A stretch of 64,000 bases of DNA from Vibrio salinus. GTDB lineage: Bacteria > Pseudomonadota > Gammaproteobacteria > Enterobacterales > Vibrionaceae. The stretch spans positions 1-64,000 of the forward strand of contig NZ_JAJSDZ010000005.1 in assembly GCF_021272385.1 (NCBI RefSeq), read 5' to 3'. The notes under the pieces were generated by a model, which had not been told where the DNA came from, searched no databases, and was given only the letters and a program-made list of their open reading frames with translations. Shown piece after piece: positions 20,210 to 29,934 of the stretch. Numbering within the stretch: the first letter of the stretch is position 1; each line of letters starts with the position of its first letter. The position numbers and the translations under genes are program-made.

Positions 20210-21184
20210 ATGAGTAATCCATCGAGCACAATTTTGACCGAAAGCGGTACAAATGAATTAGAGATCATTGAATTTCATCTTGAGAAAGTGTTACCGGATG
20301 GTAGTACGAAGACGTGTTATTACGGCATTAATGTTGCCAAAGTCAGAGAAGTCATTCAGGTTCCGGAAACGACAGATTACCCAAATGCTCAGCCTCATAT
20401 GTTGGGCGTTTTTTCATCCAGGGATGTATTAACACCGTTGGTTGATTTAGCCGGATGGTTAGGGGTAAAAACCAAAGAAGGTTTTGATAATAAATTCGTT
20501 ATAGTGACGGATTTTAACAAAATGACCAATGGCTTTTTAATTGACAGTATCAGCCGTATTCACCGGATTTCGTGGAATGATGTTGAATCACCAAGCCAGT
20601 TTTTGGAATCGGGTGAGCAGGATTGCGTGGTTGCCGTAGTACGGATGGATGGAAATTTAATCATGATTCTGGACTTTGAAAAAATTATTGCTGATATCAA
20701 TCCTGAATTGAGTATGGAGAAATACGATATTCAGAAAGATAAGTCCGTTAATCTGAATCAGAAAATGGTATCAAAACGAAATGGTGCGACAATCATGGTT
20801 GTTGATGATTCTGCCTTTATTCGTTCTTTGATTCAGGATACGCTGAGTTCTGCCGGTTATAATGTCATTGTCGCCAAGGACGGCGGTGAAGCCTATGAAA
20901 AACTGATTGGTATTGCTGAATCTGCGAAGGAAGAAGGCGTTAAAACATCAGATTTGATTGATGCTCTGGTTACCGATGTCGAAATGCCCCGGATGGATGG
21001 TATGCATTTAGTGAAAAAACTTCGTGATAGTGCAGATTATGCTGAATTGCCTATTGTTATGTTTTCCTCGTTAATGAGTGAAGATAACAGAGCAAAAGCT
21101 TTGTTGTTGGGTGCGAATGATACAATTACTAAACCTGAGCTGGGGCGCATGGTTGCGATGATGGACCAGTATATCTTTAATTAA
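20210..21184 (+). CDS. cheV: chemotaxis protein CheV (CheW-receiver fusion)
   Basis: CheV couples chemoreceptors to the CheA kinase and is modulated by phosphorylation. The 324-residue protein has an N-terminal CheW-like domain (about 1-170, with YGINVAKVREVIQVPE and PLVDLAGWLG) and a C-terminal receiver domain (about 195-320) with the acidic pair in VVDDSAFIR, the phospho-acceptor Asp in DALVTDVEMPRMDG and the conserved Lys in TITKPE. ATG 20210 is the preferred start; the reading frame extends three codons upstream to a GTG. It stands alone, away from the chemosensory cluster at 59-64 kb, as is common for cheV in vibrios. Confidence 0.93.
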   Translation: MSNPSSTILTESGTNELEIIEFHLEKVLPDGSTKTCYYGINVAKVREVIQVPETTDYPNAQPHMLGVFSSRDVLTPLVDLAGWLGVKTKEGFDNKFVIVTDFNKMTNGFLIDSISRIHRISWNDVESPSQFLESGEQDCVVAVVRMDGNLIMILDFEKIIADINPELSMEKYDIQKDKSVNLNQKMVSKRNGATIMVVDDSAFIRSLIQDTLSSAGYNVIVAKDGGEAYEKLIGIAESAKEEGVKTSDLIDALVTDVEMPRMDGMHLVKKLRDSADYAELPIVMFSSLMSEDNRAKALLLGANDTITKPELGRMVAMMDQYIFN

Positions 21185-21248
21185 CCAGGTAATTTATAGA
21201 ATAAAAAACGGTATATAATACCTACTTTTGTGACCGGGTCTTTTTGTT

Positions 21249-21923
21249 ATGGTAAATGTCTTTCTTGTTTTGCTCATTTTGCTTGTTATTTTCTTTATTT
21301 CACAGAAATACGTAATTAAGGAAGATAAAGCAAAGGACTATAGTTACAAGATCAAAGGTCCGGTTTTAAGTTCGAATGAAACTTCGTTCTACCATGCGTT
21401 AGTTAGTGCTGTCGGTGAGCATGGCATTGTGCTGGCAAACATTACGATGGATAAAGTTATCCGGCCTCGTGATATCCGGAAAAAGAAGGATATGTTTATT
21501 GCATCAGGGAAAATAGCGCGGAGTTATTTTCAGTTTGTGATTTGTGATGCAAGAACCTTTGAGCCAAGGGCTGTTGTGGAACTTAATGACGGAAGGCCTT
21601 TGGATAAAGGTAAAGTGGATAGGGAGAAGCTGCTTATACAGGTTTGTAAAAGCGCCAATATACCTTTGATTGGAACGACGATTAAGTATAGCTATCAGGT
21701 AAGTAAGTTGCGGCGATTACTGGCTGCACATATTGATCTTATTCAGGTAGATAAAGAAGTTCGTTTCTGCAAAAAATGCGGTAGCCCAATGGTTGTTAAA
21801 GTTGCGACGATGGGGGAATTTAAAGGCAGGCGTTTCTTCACCTGCAGCAGGCAACCACATTGCACTTATACTGAAAATTACAACGTTGTTTTTGAAGATG
21901 AAGAAGAGGAGTTTGAGTCTTAA
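21249..21923 (+). CDS. membrane-anchored DUF2726 protein with C-terminal zinc finger
   Basis: The 224-residue protein starts with one transmembrane segment (residues 3-19, VFLVLLILLVIFFI). A DUF2726 domain follows (about 45-160), with a nuclease-like core including FVICDARTFEPRAVVELND, and then a topoisomerase-type zinc ribbon with CKKCG and CSRQPHC. DUF2726 is related to restriction-endonuclease-like folds; the role of these membrane-linked versions is not established. The tail is strongly acidic (DEEEEEFES). It follows cheV by 64 bp and its stop overlaps that of the convergent GGDEF gene by four bases. Confidence 0.8.
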   Translation: MVNVFLVLLILLVIFFISQKYVIKEDKAKDYSYKIKGPVLSSNETSFYHALVSAVGEHGIVLANITMDKVIRPRDIRKKKDMFIASGKIARSYFQFVICDARTFEPRAVVELNDGRPLDKGKVDREKLLIQVCKSANIPLIGTTIKYSYQVSKLRRLLAAHIDLIQVDKEVRFCKKCGSPMVVKVATMGEFKGRRFFTCSRQPHCTYTENYNVVFEDEEEEFES

Positions 21924-22972
21924 CTATTTTCAGGTTGCTCAGTTTGAAAAAAGTCATCAGCATTGGCCGAATTACAAATGCATATTTGGTTACGACCATT
22001 ATTTTTTGCTTTATATAGTTCTATGTCGGCAGACTTTAATAATCTGGGCAGGTTTTCACCATCCCGGTAGGTACAGATGCCAATACTGGATGTCATTTGA
22101 AATCGCTGCGTTCCGAAATTAAAAATATGATCGCCGATTGTCTGACGTAATTTCTCACTAATTGCGAGCACTTCTTCGAAGCCATTTTCAAAGATTGTAA
22201 TACAGAACTCTTCTCCACCAATTCGGTATACATTGCCATCACCGACGACTTTTCTGATTAACAACGTGAGATCAATTAAGACTTTATCTCCAATATCATG
22301 CCCATAGGTATCATTAACCTGTTTGAAATGGTCAATATCTAATATTAACAAATGTAATGTCGGAAGGTGATTCTTATGCTCTTTATACTGGCCGAAGGAC
22401 TTTGCCAGAGATAGTCTGTTATTGGCTCCTGTCAGTGGATCGCGAGTGGCCAGAGACATTAGCGTATCTTCAACATTCATGCGTTTTTTTTCATACAGAT
22501 GGATGCTTATCCATGTGAACAGAAAAGAAATCAGCAGACTTGTATAGTAGCTGTTATTCAATTGAGAAGTCGTAATATTGTGACAGGAAAAAATGGTTGT
22601 CTGCACTAAAAAAAATAGGGCAGTGTATAGTAAACCTTTGTTGAACCCGGCTAGAAAATACATGATCAGCGGTGTAATACATAGCCAGAAGTCGTTGTCT
22701 GTTACTCTAAAGTAAGTACATGCGGCGACTAATATTGTATAAAAAAATAAAAGAGACGAAACCAGAATAGAAGAACATTTTGAGAAAGAATGCAGGTAAT
22801 ACAGAATCCCACTGTATCCGGCGAAGAGAATCAGGACTGTTGTTTCTGTCAAATTATGACTGAACAGCTCAATAACGCTAAGAAGCAGAGACACTGCACT
22901 AAGTAAAAAAATAATACTTTTGGCTATTGATGCGTTAAATGAAGTTACATGTGAATGAGTAAACTTATCCAT
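21920..22972 (-). CDS. membrane diguanylate cyclase (GGDEF protein)
   Basis: Read from ATG 22972 (AGGG upstream), the product has about 350 residues. The N-terminal half holds several hydrophobic segments and the C-terminal half is a GGDEF domain. The active-site motif is intact as GGEEF (in VYRIGGEEFCITIF), with DIDHFKQVNDTYGHDIGD for metal and substrate binding, so it should make cyclic di-GMP from GTP. The inhibitory RxxD site that normally lies five residues before GGEEF reads VVGD, so product inhibition through that site is probably lost. The membrane region resembles no sensor domain I can name. It converges with the DUF2726 gene. Confidence 0.88.
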   Translation of the reverse strand: MDKFTHSHVTSFNASIAKSIIFLLSAVSLLLSVIELFSHNLTETTVLILFAGYSGILYYLHSFSKCSSILVSSLLFFYTILVAACTYFRVTDNDFWLCITPLIMYFLAGFNKGLLYTALFFLVQTTIFSCHNITTSQLNNSYYTSLLISFLFTWISIHLYEKKRMNVEDTLMSLATRDPLTGANNRLSLAKSFGQYKEHKNHLPTLHLLILDIDHFKQVNDTYGHDIGDKVLIDLTLLIRKVVGDGNVYRIGGEEFCITIFENGFEEVLAISEKLRQTIGDHIFNFGTQRFQMTSSIGICTYRDGENLPRLLKSADIELYKAKNNGRNQICICNSANADDFFQTEQPENS

Positions 22973-23184
22973 CTGCCCTGAGAGTGTGAATTTTATACAA
23001 TTGGTGTATGTTACGGAAATGAAAGTTACGCGCAACAATTTATTTGAGCTGTATAATAATAAGGAGATGTCGCTCCTGTTTTGGTCAGAGAGTAGTGATA
23101 GAAGAATAGAATGAGTAAATTGAGTGCATTTAGCTCAGGTTGGCGAAGTATAGAGCAAACGGTTATCAATTTCGGAAATTTTTC

Positions 23185-23213
23185 TTGCACTCCTCTCTTT
23201 CTGTGGTTAATAT
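23185..23213 (+). promoter_or_regulatory. sigma-70 promoter of the tRNA-Val operon
   Basis: TTGCAC (23185-23190) and TAATAT (23208-23213) are 17 bp apart, about 20 bp before the first tRNA, followed by a C-rich discriminator as is usual for stable RNA promoters. Confidence 0.7.
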
Positions 23214-23232
23214 CGCTTCCGTTCAATAAGTT

Positions 23233-23309
23233 GCGTCCGTAGCTCAGTTGGTTAGAGTATCGCCTTGACATGGCGGGGGTCGGTGGTTCGAGTCCACTCG
23301 GACGCACCA
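23233..23309 (+). tRNA. tRNA-Val(GAC)
   Basis: This 77-base tRNA has an acceptor stem GCGTCCG/CGGACGC, a D arm with AGCTCAGTTGGTTAGAG, an anticodon loop TTGACAT with GAC for valine, and the T loop TTCGAGT. The CCA end is encoded. It closely resembles E. coli valV. Confidence 0.96.
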
Positions 23310-23332
23310 TTAAATTGAATGGAAAAGAATTT

Positions 23333-23409
23333 GGGTCTATAGCTCAGTTGGTTAGAGTACTACCTTGACATGGTAGGGGTCGGCAGTTCGAGTCTGCCTA
23401 GACCCACCA
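23333..23409 (+). tRNA. tRNA-Val(GAC), second gene
   Basis: This tRNA begins 23 bp after the first, with acceptor stem GGGTCTA/TAGACCC, anticodon stem CTACC/GGTAG, the same TTGACAT loop (GAC) and encoded CCA. The anticodon loop and D arm match the first gene, but the acceptor and T stems differ, so it is not a simple recent copy. Confidence 0.96.
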
Positions 23410-23417
23410 GATTCCAG

Positions 23418-23454
23418 ACAAAGCCCGCATTTATGCGGGCTTTGTTGTTTTTTC
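23418..23454 (+). terminator. terminator of the tRNA operon
   Basis: ACAAAGCCCGCAT and ATGCGGGCTTTGT form a perfect 13-bp stem, ending in a run of T residues, just after the second tRNA. Confidence 0.88.
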
Positions 23455-23524
23455 AGTATGTCTTTTTTACCTTTATCCCATTTTTAAAATGGGAGTTAAT
23501 CTGATGGCTGAAAATGGCGCTAAG

Positions 23525-24847
23525 TTACTTATTTTTATGGACAGTCATTGTTCTGTAACCAAATAGACCAATAACGACAAAACAAATAAGAGGCAGAATA
23601 AATGATGCATTTACGGCCGGTAATCCCATAACAACTTCCTGATCAATAATGACACCCTGTAATGGTGGCATAAGCGCTCCTCCCACAATAGCCATCACAA
23701 GACCTGCTGCGCCATAAGATGAATCTTCTTTTAAACCATATAATGCAATGCCATAAATAGTTGGGAACATAAGAGACATAAATACTGACGTTGATATTAA
23801 GCAGTATAACCCACCGATTCCATCAATAAAAATGACGCCTAAGATACTGATGAAACCACCTAAAGCAAATAGTGTTAACATTAGATCGGCCTTTAAGTAT
23901 TTCATTATCGCAGTAGAAATGAAGCGACTGGATATAAAGAGTGCCATAGCAATAATGTTGTAATTTTGTGCTTCAGCTTTTGTGAAGCCTAAACGTCCAG
24001 CATACTGAATAATGAACGTCCAGCACATGATTTGAGCACCAACATAGAATACTTGCGCTATAACTCCTTCTCTGTACTTTGCATTTCGAAATAATCGTCC
24101 GGCTGAGTCGGAAAAACGAACATAATTCCCATCGCCACCCGTTTTTGTTTTTGGCATTTTGTAAAATGCGATAACAACAAAGATAGCAATGACGACAAAA
24201 CCTAATATCACATATGGATTACGTATAACTTCGAGATCATGCGCTTTTATCAACGCTTTCTGTGCATTTGGCAACGTGTTAAAGATAAGGTTTCCCGTAC
24301 TATCACGTTTATCGGAGTCCAAGTATTGTAAAACAAAATTTGACGCTATAAACATGCCAGTGATTGATCCCAAGGGATTAAAGGACTGTGCAAAATTCAA
24401 ACGTCTTGTTGCTGTTTGCTCATCCCCCATTGATAAGATATATGGATTTGCCGTTGTTTCTAAAAATGCCAGCCCAAATGTCAAAATATATAATGAAATC
24501 AGGAAAAATATAAATAACTCATATTTTGCAGCAGGGTAAAACAGCAAAGCTCCTGTTGCGTATAACCCCAGCCCAATTAAAATACCAGCTTTATAACTAT
24601 ATTTGCTGATAAAATAAGCAGCTGGAATTGCCATCGTTCCATATCCACCATAAAAAGCGAATTGAACAAGCGCTGCTTCTGACGCCGGTATTTCCATTAC
24701 GGTTTGGAATGCAGCGACCATGGGGTTTGTAATATCATTGGCAAAACCCCATAATGCAAACAAACTTGTTATTAAAATAAACGGAACTAAATATTTTTTT
24801 TCTACTACTTGTTGTTGCGAACTTTTATCTAATACCTGAGTAGTCAT
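23525..24847 (-). CDS. fucP: L-fucose:H+ symporter FucP
   Basis: FucP is a major facilitator superfamily permease that imports L-fucose with a proton; E. coli FucP also takes up L-galactose. The 440-residue protein has about twelve hydrophobic segments and family signatures near the start (LFALWGFANDITNP), in TM4-5 (FLETTANPYILSMG, RRLNFAQSFNPLGS) and late (AIVGGALMPPLQG). ATG 24847 is preceded by AAGG. It lies 44 bp after one of the two fucI genes on the same strand, so fucI and fucP form an operon that is presumably controlled by FucR through the duplicated fucI promoter. Confidence 0.95.
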   Translation of the reverse strand: MTTQVLDKSSQQQVVEKKYLVPFILITSLFALWGFANDITNPMVAAFQTVMEIPASEAALVQFAFYGGYGTMAIPAAYFISKYSYKAGILIGLGLYATGALLFYPAAKYELFIFFLISLYILTFGLAFLETTANPYILSMGDEQTATRRLNFAQSFNPLGSITGMFIASNFVLQYLDSDKRDSTGNLIFNTLPNAQKALIKAHDLEVIRNPYVILGFVVIAIFVVIAFYKMPKTKTGGDGNYVRFSDSAGRLFRNAKYREGVIAQVFYVGAQIMCWTFIIQYAGRLGFTKAEAQNYNIIAMALFISSRFISTAIMKYLKADLMLTLFALGGFISILGVIFIDGIGGLYCLISTSVFMSLMFPTIYGIALYGLKEDSSYGAAGLVMAIVGGALMPPLQGVIIDQEVVMGLPAVNASFILPLICFVVIGLFGYRTMTVHKNK

Positions 24848-24891
24848 AACAATACCTTTAGATTGTTTACTTTCTTAGAATTATGATGTGA

Positions 24892-26658
24892 TTACTTATA
24901 CAGAGGCCCAAAAGCACTGCATGCCCGATAGTCCTGTCCGTCGCTGGATGAACCAAATGCACTCCAGGTACTTGGTCTGAAAATGTCTTTTTCTTCTATA
25001 TTGTGCATACTGACCGGAATACGCAGCATCGAAGCCAGTGAAATTAAATCAGCCCCGACATGCCCGTGCGATATGACGCAGTGGTTCGCTCCCCAGTTCG
25101 CCATAACAGAATACACATCCGTAAATGCGCCCTTGCCGGTCAGACGCGGAACGAACCAGGTGCATGGCCAGGTCTGATTTGTCCGTTCATTAAGCACTGT
25201 ATCGACTTCTTCCGGAAGCTCTAATGACCAGCCTTCCGCCAGTTGTAAAACGGGTCCCAGCCCCCGAATTATATTGATACGGCTCATAGTAAACGGCATT
25301 CCCCCCCTGGTCAGGAATTGAGAGGAATAACCGCCTCCCCGAAAATATTCGTGTACTGCAGGACACCATTTCGTGTGTGCCAGACATCGTTTACCGTCTT
25401 CTTCGGTCATATCCCACACGGGCTTAACGGTGGCTTCGCCATCTTCGTAATGATGCTGGCCCGTTCCATCAAGTGCTGCAGAGCCAGAATTAAGCAGGTG
25501 CAAAAAACCGGTCTCCGGTCTGAAGCCGGTAATCTTTTCTACGGAATCTTCACTCCAGTAGGTGCGTACATCGGCAAAAATCTGTGCTTTTCCGGATAGC
25601 TGATTATTCAGCAACATACAAACCCCATTAAGTGAGTCGTTTTCTGTTGCCAGTAGGTGAGGTGCTCTGATGCCATTCCAGTCGTAGGTCGAATTGAGCA
25701 TCGCTTCCATAAAATCGCCATTTGGAAGATGATCTGTCCATTGACGTTGGCCCTGAAATCCAGCGACAATCGCATTATGACCTAATGCTTCTTCACCAAA
25801 ACCTAAGGTCGCCAGTTTCTCATTTCCTACCATCAGGTCTCTGGCGATCATGGTCATCTTAATCACGTTGGCCCATAATGCTTCACGTTCACCGGAATTT
25901 CGCTGATTCTCAGGCGCATTGACATCAATGCCTTCCTGGCAATGATCCTTAACCCAGCGAGATGCCAGTTCAAACTCTGCTTTGTCGTAAATTTCCCGAT
26001 CCAACCGGCGCTTAATTTCGGTCATATCGACGTATTCATTACGCATCCCCAGATAGTGCTGGAAGAATTCCTGATTAACGATTGAGCCGGCGATGCCCAT
26101 GGAAACAGATCCAATTGACAGGTAAGACTTACCGCGGATATTGGCGACCGTTAATCCGGCCCGGGCAAAGCGTAATAGCTTGTCCTGTACATCTTCAGGA
26201 ATGGTTGAATCATTCGCATCCTGAACGTCTTTTCCATAAATAGAAAAAGCGGGTAAGCCGAGTTGTGAATGCCCTGCTAATGCTGCCGCCAGATAAACCG
26301 CTCCGGGTCTCTCTGTTCCATTGAATCCCCAAATTGCTTTTGGCATATAAGGATCCATATCAATCGTTTCAGTGCCGTAACACCAGCATGGTGTAACCGT
26401 GACGGTCAGGCCAACATTACTTATTTTAAATTTTTCTGCACAGGTTGCGGCTTCGGCAACACCGCCAATACAAGTATCTGCAATAACACATTCAACGGAT
26501 TGTCCGTCGGGGTGATGAAGGGTTGATTCAAATAGTGTGGCAACAGATTTGGCCATATTCATAGTTTGTTCTTCTAATGATTCTCTGACCCCCATGCGTC
26601 GCCCATCAATTGTTGGACGAATACCTATTTTTATTAAATTATTCTTTTGTGCATTCAT
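24892..26658 (-). CDS. fucI: L-fucose isomerase FucI, copy 1
   Basis: FucI interconverts L-fucose and L-fuculose using a divalent metal; it also accepts D-arabinose and, in some bacteria, related L-sugars. The 588-residue protein is full length for the family and shows typical stretches such as [45 protein letters not shown] and [18 protein letters not shown]. It is identical at protein level to the copy at 28102. Its promoter lies inside the inverted repeat, and fucP follows in the same direction. Keeping an unbroken frame and only silent changes suggests that both copies are functional. Confidence 0.95.
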   Translation of the reverse strand: MNAQKNNLIKIGIRPTIDGRRMGVRESLEEQTMNMAKSVATLFESTLHHPDGQSVECVIADTCIGGVAEAATCAEKFKISNVGLTVTVTPCWCYGTETIDMDPYMPKAIWGFNGTERPGAVYLAAALAGHSQLGLPAFSIYGKDVQDANDSTIPEDVQDKLLRFARAGLTVANIRGKSYLSIGSVSMGIAGSIVNQEFFQHYLGMRNEYVDMTEIKRRLDREIYDKAEFELASRWVKDHCQEGIDVNAPENQRNSGEREALWANVIKMTMIARDLMVGNEKLATLGFGEEALGHNAIVAGFQGQRQWTDHLPNGDFMEAMLNSTYDWNGIRAPHLLATENDSLNGVCMLLNNQLSGKAQIFADVRTYWSEDSVEKITGFRPETGFLHLLNSGSAALDGTGQHHYEDGEATVKPVWDMTEEDGKRCLAHTKWCPAVHEYFRGGGYSSQFLTRGGMPFTMSRINIIRGLGPVLQLAEGWSLELPEEVDTVLNERTNQTWPCTWFVPRLTGKGAFTDVYSVMANWGANHCVISHGHVGADLISLASMLRIPVSMHNIEEKDIFRPSTWSAFGSSSDGQDYRACSAFGPLYK

Positions 26659-26741
26659 TAGGGTACCTCTGTTTCGTTATTGTTTTTGATTAGATAAACT
26701 ATCAACCCAAAACACACAAAACGGAAACTATTTTGGTTAAA
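26659..26741 (-). promoter_or_regulatory. fucI copy 1 promoter/operator region inside the repeat
   Basis: This 83-bp sequence is identical to that before the second fucI. It contains AACCAAAA and TTTTGGGTT as an imperfect inverted repeat around TAGTTTCCG, then TTGATA with AATAAC about 18 bp later as a possible promoter, and the ribosome-binding region GAGGTACCCTA. FucR is a plausible ligand. Perfect identity to the other copy supports shared control. Confidence 0.5.
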
Positions 26742-26753
26742 ATGTATACGAAT

Positions 26754-26769
26754 TGTGATATTTATCGCT
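26754..26769. promoter_or_regulatory. weak candidate CRP site left of fucR
   Basis: TGTGATATTTATCGCT has one perfect CRP half-site (TGTGA), the correct six-base spacer and a poor second half. A similar half-site lies on the other side of fucR. Sugar operons of this type are usually CRP-activated, but this match alone is weak. Confidence 0.3.
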
Positions 26770-26940
26770 ATAAAGGCAATTAAAAACATAATGTTTTACT
26801 TTTTAAATGTCCGAATTATAATAAAACAGAAATAAACGGGCAAAAAAGAGACAAGAAGTGCGAACGGAAGTGAAATGTGTAATTTATGTTTAATAACTTC
26901 TGTTTAATTTGCTCAAATAAAATATGCGTGAGGAGAGAAA

Positions 26941-27699
26941 ATGAATAGCAGTAGAGATACATGGATACTTGAAAAATTATCCGTGAAAGGAACTATTTCA
27001 GTTAAGGATATAGCCGAGCAACATAATATATCTTTAGAAAGTGCCAGAAGAGACTTAAGAAGGCTTTCCAAAACCGGTGCCTTAATCAGAACTCATGGTG
27101 GGGCAATTAGCAAAAATAAATCTGATGTTGGTCATTCTTTTCAGAGTAGGCAAAGATCAAATACACACCCTAAAAAATCTTTGGCAGAAAATGTTGTTAA
27201 GCATATTTATGAAGGCTCTATTATTGGACTTGATGCGAGTTCTACCAGTTGGTATTTCGCTCAATTAATGCCTGATATTCCTTGCACTGTAATTACAAAC
27301 TCTATGTATAATGTTCAGGCCTTAGCTGAAAAGAAAAATATTGAGATTATTGCAACGGGTGGCGTTTTTTCAGAAAAATATTTTGGATTTTATGGCCCGT
27401 TAGCTGAACGTATGCTTAATCAAATACACATAGATGTTGGGATCTTCTCATGTGTTGGACTTGATAATGAAGGGAATATTTGGGAATCAAATGAGTTAAA
27501 TGCATCCATTAAGAAAAAGTTTATGAGAGTATGTGAGCGTAAATTTTTATTAGCAGATAGCTCTAAGTTTGGAAAAAGAAACCTAATTCAGCTCGCACCG
27601 TTATCTGAGTTTGATACCTTATTTGTTGAAAAGAAACCAAATGTTGAATTAGTTAATTATGCTCAGGAAAATGGTGTCGCCATAAATTTCAAATCTTAG
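26941..27699 (+). CDS. fucR: DeoR-family transcriptional regulator of fucose genes (FucR)
   Basis: The 252-residue protein has the DeoR helix-turn-helix at residues 14-55 (VKDIAEQHNISLESARRDLR, then LSKTGALIRTHGGA), followed by the sugar-phosphate-binding domain with IGLDASSTSWYFA, VITNSMYNVQALAE and LLADSSKFGKR. E. coli FucR is an activator induced by fuculose 1-phosphate. Here the gene sits between two divergent fucI promoters, so it probably controls both operons; whether it activates or represses cannot be read from the sequence. ATG 26941 has an excellent GAGGAGAG site. It lies in the 1277-bp unique segment between the repeat arms. Confidence 0.88.
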   Translation: MNSSRDTWILEKLSVKGTISVKDIAEQHNISLESARRDLRRLSKTGALIRTHGGAISKNKSDVGHSFQSRQRSNTHPKKSLAENVVKHIYEGSIIGLDASSTSWYFAQLMPDIPCTVITNSMYNVQALAEKKNIEIIATGGVFSEKYFGFYGPLAERMLNQIHIDVGIFSCVGLDNEGNIWESNELNASIKKKFMRVCERKFLLADSSKFGKRNLIQLAPLSEFDTLFVEKKPNVELVNYAQENGVAINFKS

Positions 27700-27724
27700 A
27701 ATGTTTATGGTATCACCAGATGAC

Positions 27725-27746
27725 GTGGTCAAACAGCATTGACCAC
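27725..27746. terminator. inverted repeat after fucR, possible terminator
   Basis: GTGGTCAA and TTGACCAC form an 8-bp stem with a six-base loop 26 bp after the fucR stop. The following bases (CGTTTGTTG) make only a weak U tract, so an operator is also possible. Confidence 0.4.
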
Positions 27747-28018
27747 CGTTTGTTGTCCAGTCGGAATATTAATCCGGCCAGCTTATAAGTTCACAGTTAT
27801 ATAATATCATCGTTTTCATTGCGGTGAGATTTTCCCTCCCTCCATCATTAACTCATTATTAACTACCTGATGAATTCTTATAGCGTTTTCGAGTTCTTAT
27901 ATTCACCCTATCGGTTAATGCCCGTTATGTGGTTTATTTTATTTTTCGGTTGTTATATAAGTGATAAACACAACAATTTTCGATTTAAATGTTGATTTCG
28001 GTCACACATGATGAACGA
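27747..28018. other. spacer between fucR and the right repeat arm
   Basis: AT-rich DNA without an ORF. At 27991-28006 GTTGATTTCGGTCACA has one perfect CRP half-site (TCACA) with a weaker partner, in the position of an activator site for fucI copy 2. Nothing else is recognisable. Confidence 0.4.
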
Positions 28019-28101
28019 TTTAACCAAAATAGTTTCCGTTTTGTGTGTTTTGGGTTGATAGTTTATCTAATCAAAAACAATAACGAAACAGAGGTACCCT
28101 A
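28019..28101 (+). promoter_or_regulatory. fucI copy 2 promoter/operator region inside the repeat
   Basis: Identical, in inverted orientation, to 26659-26741, with the same AACCAAAA/TTTTGGGTT imperfect palindrome, candidate TTGATA element and translation start region. It should drive fucI-fucK-fucU-fucA. Confidence 0.5.
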
Positions 28102-29868
28102 ATGAATGCACAAAAGAATAATTTAATAAAAATAGGTATTCGTCCAACAATTGATGGGCGACGCATGGGGGTCAGAGAATCATTAGAAGAACAAACTATG
28201 AATATGGCCAAATCTGTCGCCACACTATTTGAATCAACCCTTCATCACCCCGACGGACAATCCGTTGAATGTGTTATTGCAGATACTTGTATTGGCGGTG
28301 TTGCCGAAGCCGCAACCTGTGCAGAAAAATTTAAAATAAGTAATGTTGGCCTGACCGTCACGGTTACACCATGCTGGTGTTACGGCACTGAAACGATTGA
28401 TATGGATCCTTATATGCCAAAAGCAATTTGGGGATTCAATGGAACAGAGAGACCCGGAGCGGTTTATCTGGCGGCAGCATTAGCAGGGCATTCACAACTC
28501 GGCTTACCCGCTTTTTCTATTTATGGAAAAGACGTTCAGGATGCGAATGATTCAACCATTCCTGAAGATGTACAGGACAAGCTATTACGCTTTGCCCGGG
28601 CCGGATTAACGGTCGCCAATATCCGCGGTAAGTCTTACCTGTCAATTGGATCTGTTTCCATGGGCATCGCCGGCTCAATCGTTAATCAGGAATTCTTCCA
28701 GCACTATCTGGGGATGCGTAATGAATACGTCGATATGACCGAAATTAAGCGCCGGTTGGATCGGGAAATTTACGACAAAGCAGAGTTTGAACTGGCATCT
28801 CGCTGGGTTAAGGATCATTGCCAGGAAGGCATTGATGTCAATGCGCCTGAGAATCAGCGAAATTCCGGTGAACGTGAAGCATTATGGGCCAACGTGATTA
28901 AGATGACCATGATCGCCAGAGACCTGATGGTAGGAAATGAGAAACTGGCGACCTTAGGTTTTGGTGAAGAAGCATTAGGTCATAATGCGATTGTCGCTGG
29001 ATTTCAGGGCCAACGTCAATGGACAGATCATCTTCCAAATGGCGATTTTATGGAAGCGATGCTCAATTCGACCTACGACTGGAATGGCATCAGAGCACCT
29101 CACCTACTGGCAACAGAAAACGACTCACTTAATGGGGTTTGTATGTTGCTGAACAATCAGCTATCCGGAAAAGCACAGATTTTTGCCGATGTACGCACTT
29201 ACTGGAGTGAAGATTCCGTAGAAAAGATTACCGGCTTCAGACCGGAGACCGGTTTTTTGCACCTGCTTAATTCTGGCTCTGCAGCACTTGATGGAACGGG
29301 CCAGCATCATTACGAAGATGGCGAAGCCACCGTTAAGCCCGTGTGGGATATGACCGAAGAAGACGGTAAACGATGTCTGGCACACACGAAATGGTGTCCT
29401 GCAGTACACGAATATTTTCGGGGAGGCGGTTATTCCTCTCAATTCCTGACCAGGGGGGGAATGCCGTTTACTATGAGCCGTATCAATATAATTCGGGGGC
29501 TGGGACCCGTTTTACAACTGGCGGAAGGCTGGTCATTAGAGCTTCCGGAAGAAGTCGATACGGTGCTTAATGAACGGACAAATCAGACCTGGCCATGCAC
29601 CTGGTTCGTTCCGCGTCTGACCGGCAAGGGTGCATTTACGGATGTGTATTCTGTTATGGCGAACTGGGGAGCGAACCACTGCGTCATATCGCACGGGCAT
29701 GTCGGGGCTGATTTAATTTCACTGGCTTCGATGCTGCGTATTCCGGTCAGTATGCACAATATAGAAGAAAAAGACATTTTCAGACCAAGTACCTGGAGTG
29801 CATTTGGTTCATCCAGTGACGGACAGGACTATCGGGCATGCAGTGCCTTTGGGCCTCTGTATAAGTAA
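28102..29868 (+). CDS. fucI: L-fucose isomerase FucI, copy 2
   Basis: This gene encodes the same 588 residues as the copy at 24892-26658. The seven nucleotide differences are silent: Val, Asn, Thr twice, Gly, Ser and Ala codons, each a transition at the third base, and six of the seven lie in the last 730 bases. It heads the operon fucI-fucK-fucU-fucA, with 66 bp to fucK. Together with FucP from the opposite operon it begins the phosphorylative L-fucose pathway. Two full-length isomerases in one locus are unusual; gene dosage and independent promoters are the simplest advantage. Confidence 0.95.
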   Translation: MNAQKNNLIKIGIRPTIDGRRMGVRESLEEQTMNMAKSVATLFESTLHHPDGQSVECVIADTCIGGVAEAATCAEKFKISNVGLTVTVTPCWCYGTETIDMDPYMPKAIWGFNGTERPGAVYLAAALAGHSQLGLPAFSIYGKDVQDANDSTIPEDVQDKLLRFARAGLTVANIRGKSYLSIGSVSMGIAGSIVNQEFFQHYLGMRNEYVDMTEIKRRLDREIYDKAEFELASRWVKDHCQEGIDVNAPENQRNSGEREALWANVIKMTMIARDLMVGNEKLATLGFGEEALGHNAIVAGFQGQRQWTDHLPNGDFMEAMLNSTYDWNGIRAPHLLATENDSLNGVCMLLNNQLSGKAQIFADVRTYWSEDSVEKITGFRPETGFLHLLNSGSAALDGTGQHHYEDGEATVKPVWDMTEEDGKRCLAHTKWCPAVHEYFRGGGYSSQFLTRGGMPFTMSRINIIRGLGPVLQLAEGWSLELPEEVDTVLNERTNQTWPCTWFVPRLTGKGAFTDVYSVMANWGANHCVISHGHVGADLISLASMLRIPVSMHNIEEKDIFRPSTWSAFGSSSDGQDYRACSAFGPLYK

Positions 29869-29934
29869 GTTGTTATAAATAAGGAATTTTTTTCGACAAA
29901 ATATTTATTATCTTTAAATATTAAGGATTATTTT

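Larger units (their letters stand above)
24892..26741 (-). repeat. left arm of a 1850-bp inverted repeat carrying fucI
   Basis: The stretch 24892-26741 is the reverse complement of 28019-29868. Aligning both arms by eye shows seven differences in 1850 bases, all third-codon-position transitions inside fucI. The repeat ends exactly at the fucI stop codon on one side and includes 83 bp of upstream DNA on the other. Beyond both ends the sequences are unrelated. No transposase or terminal repeats accompany it. Confidence 0.95.
28019..29868 (+). repeat. right arm of the 1850-bp inverted repeat carrying fucI
   Basis: Partner of 24892-26741, the same length to the base and about 99.6% identical. 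It starts 83 bp before fucI and ends with the last base of the fucI stop codon. Confidence 0.95.

Noticed and set aside
23026-23310. 94-codon minus-strand ORF starting MVRPSGLEPPTPAMSRR
   Set aside because: It runs antisense through the first tRNA-Val gene; this is a well-known false ORF type.
25318-25599. 93-codon ORF opposite fucI, seen again at 29161-29442
   Set aside because: It is antisense to fucI in both repeat arms and differs between them by an amino-acid change caused by a silent fucI change, showing no selection on it.
24892-29868. Inverted fucI repeat as a transposon
   Set aside because: No transposase gene, terminal inverted repeats or target duplications are visible; the arms end at the stop codon and in the promoter region.
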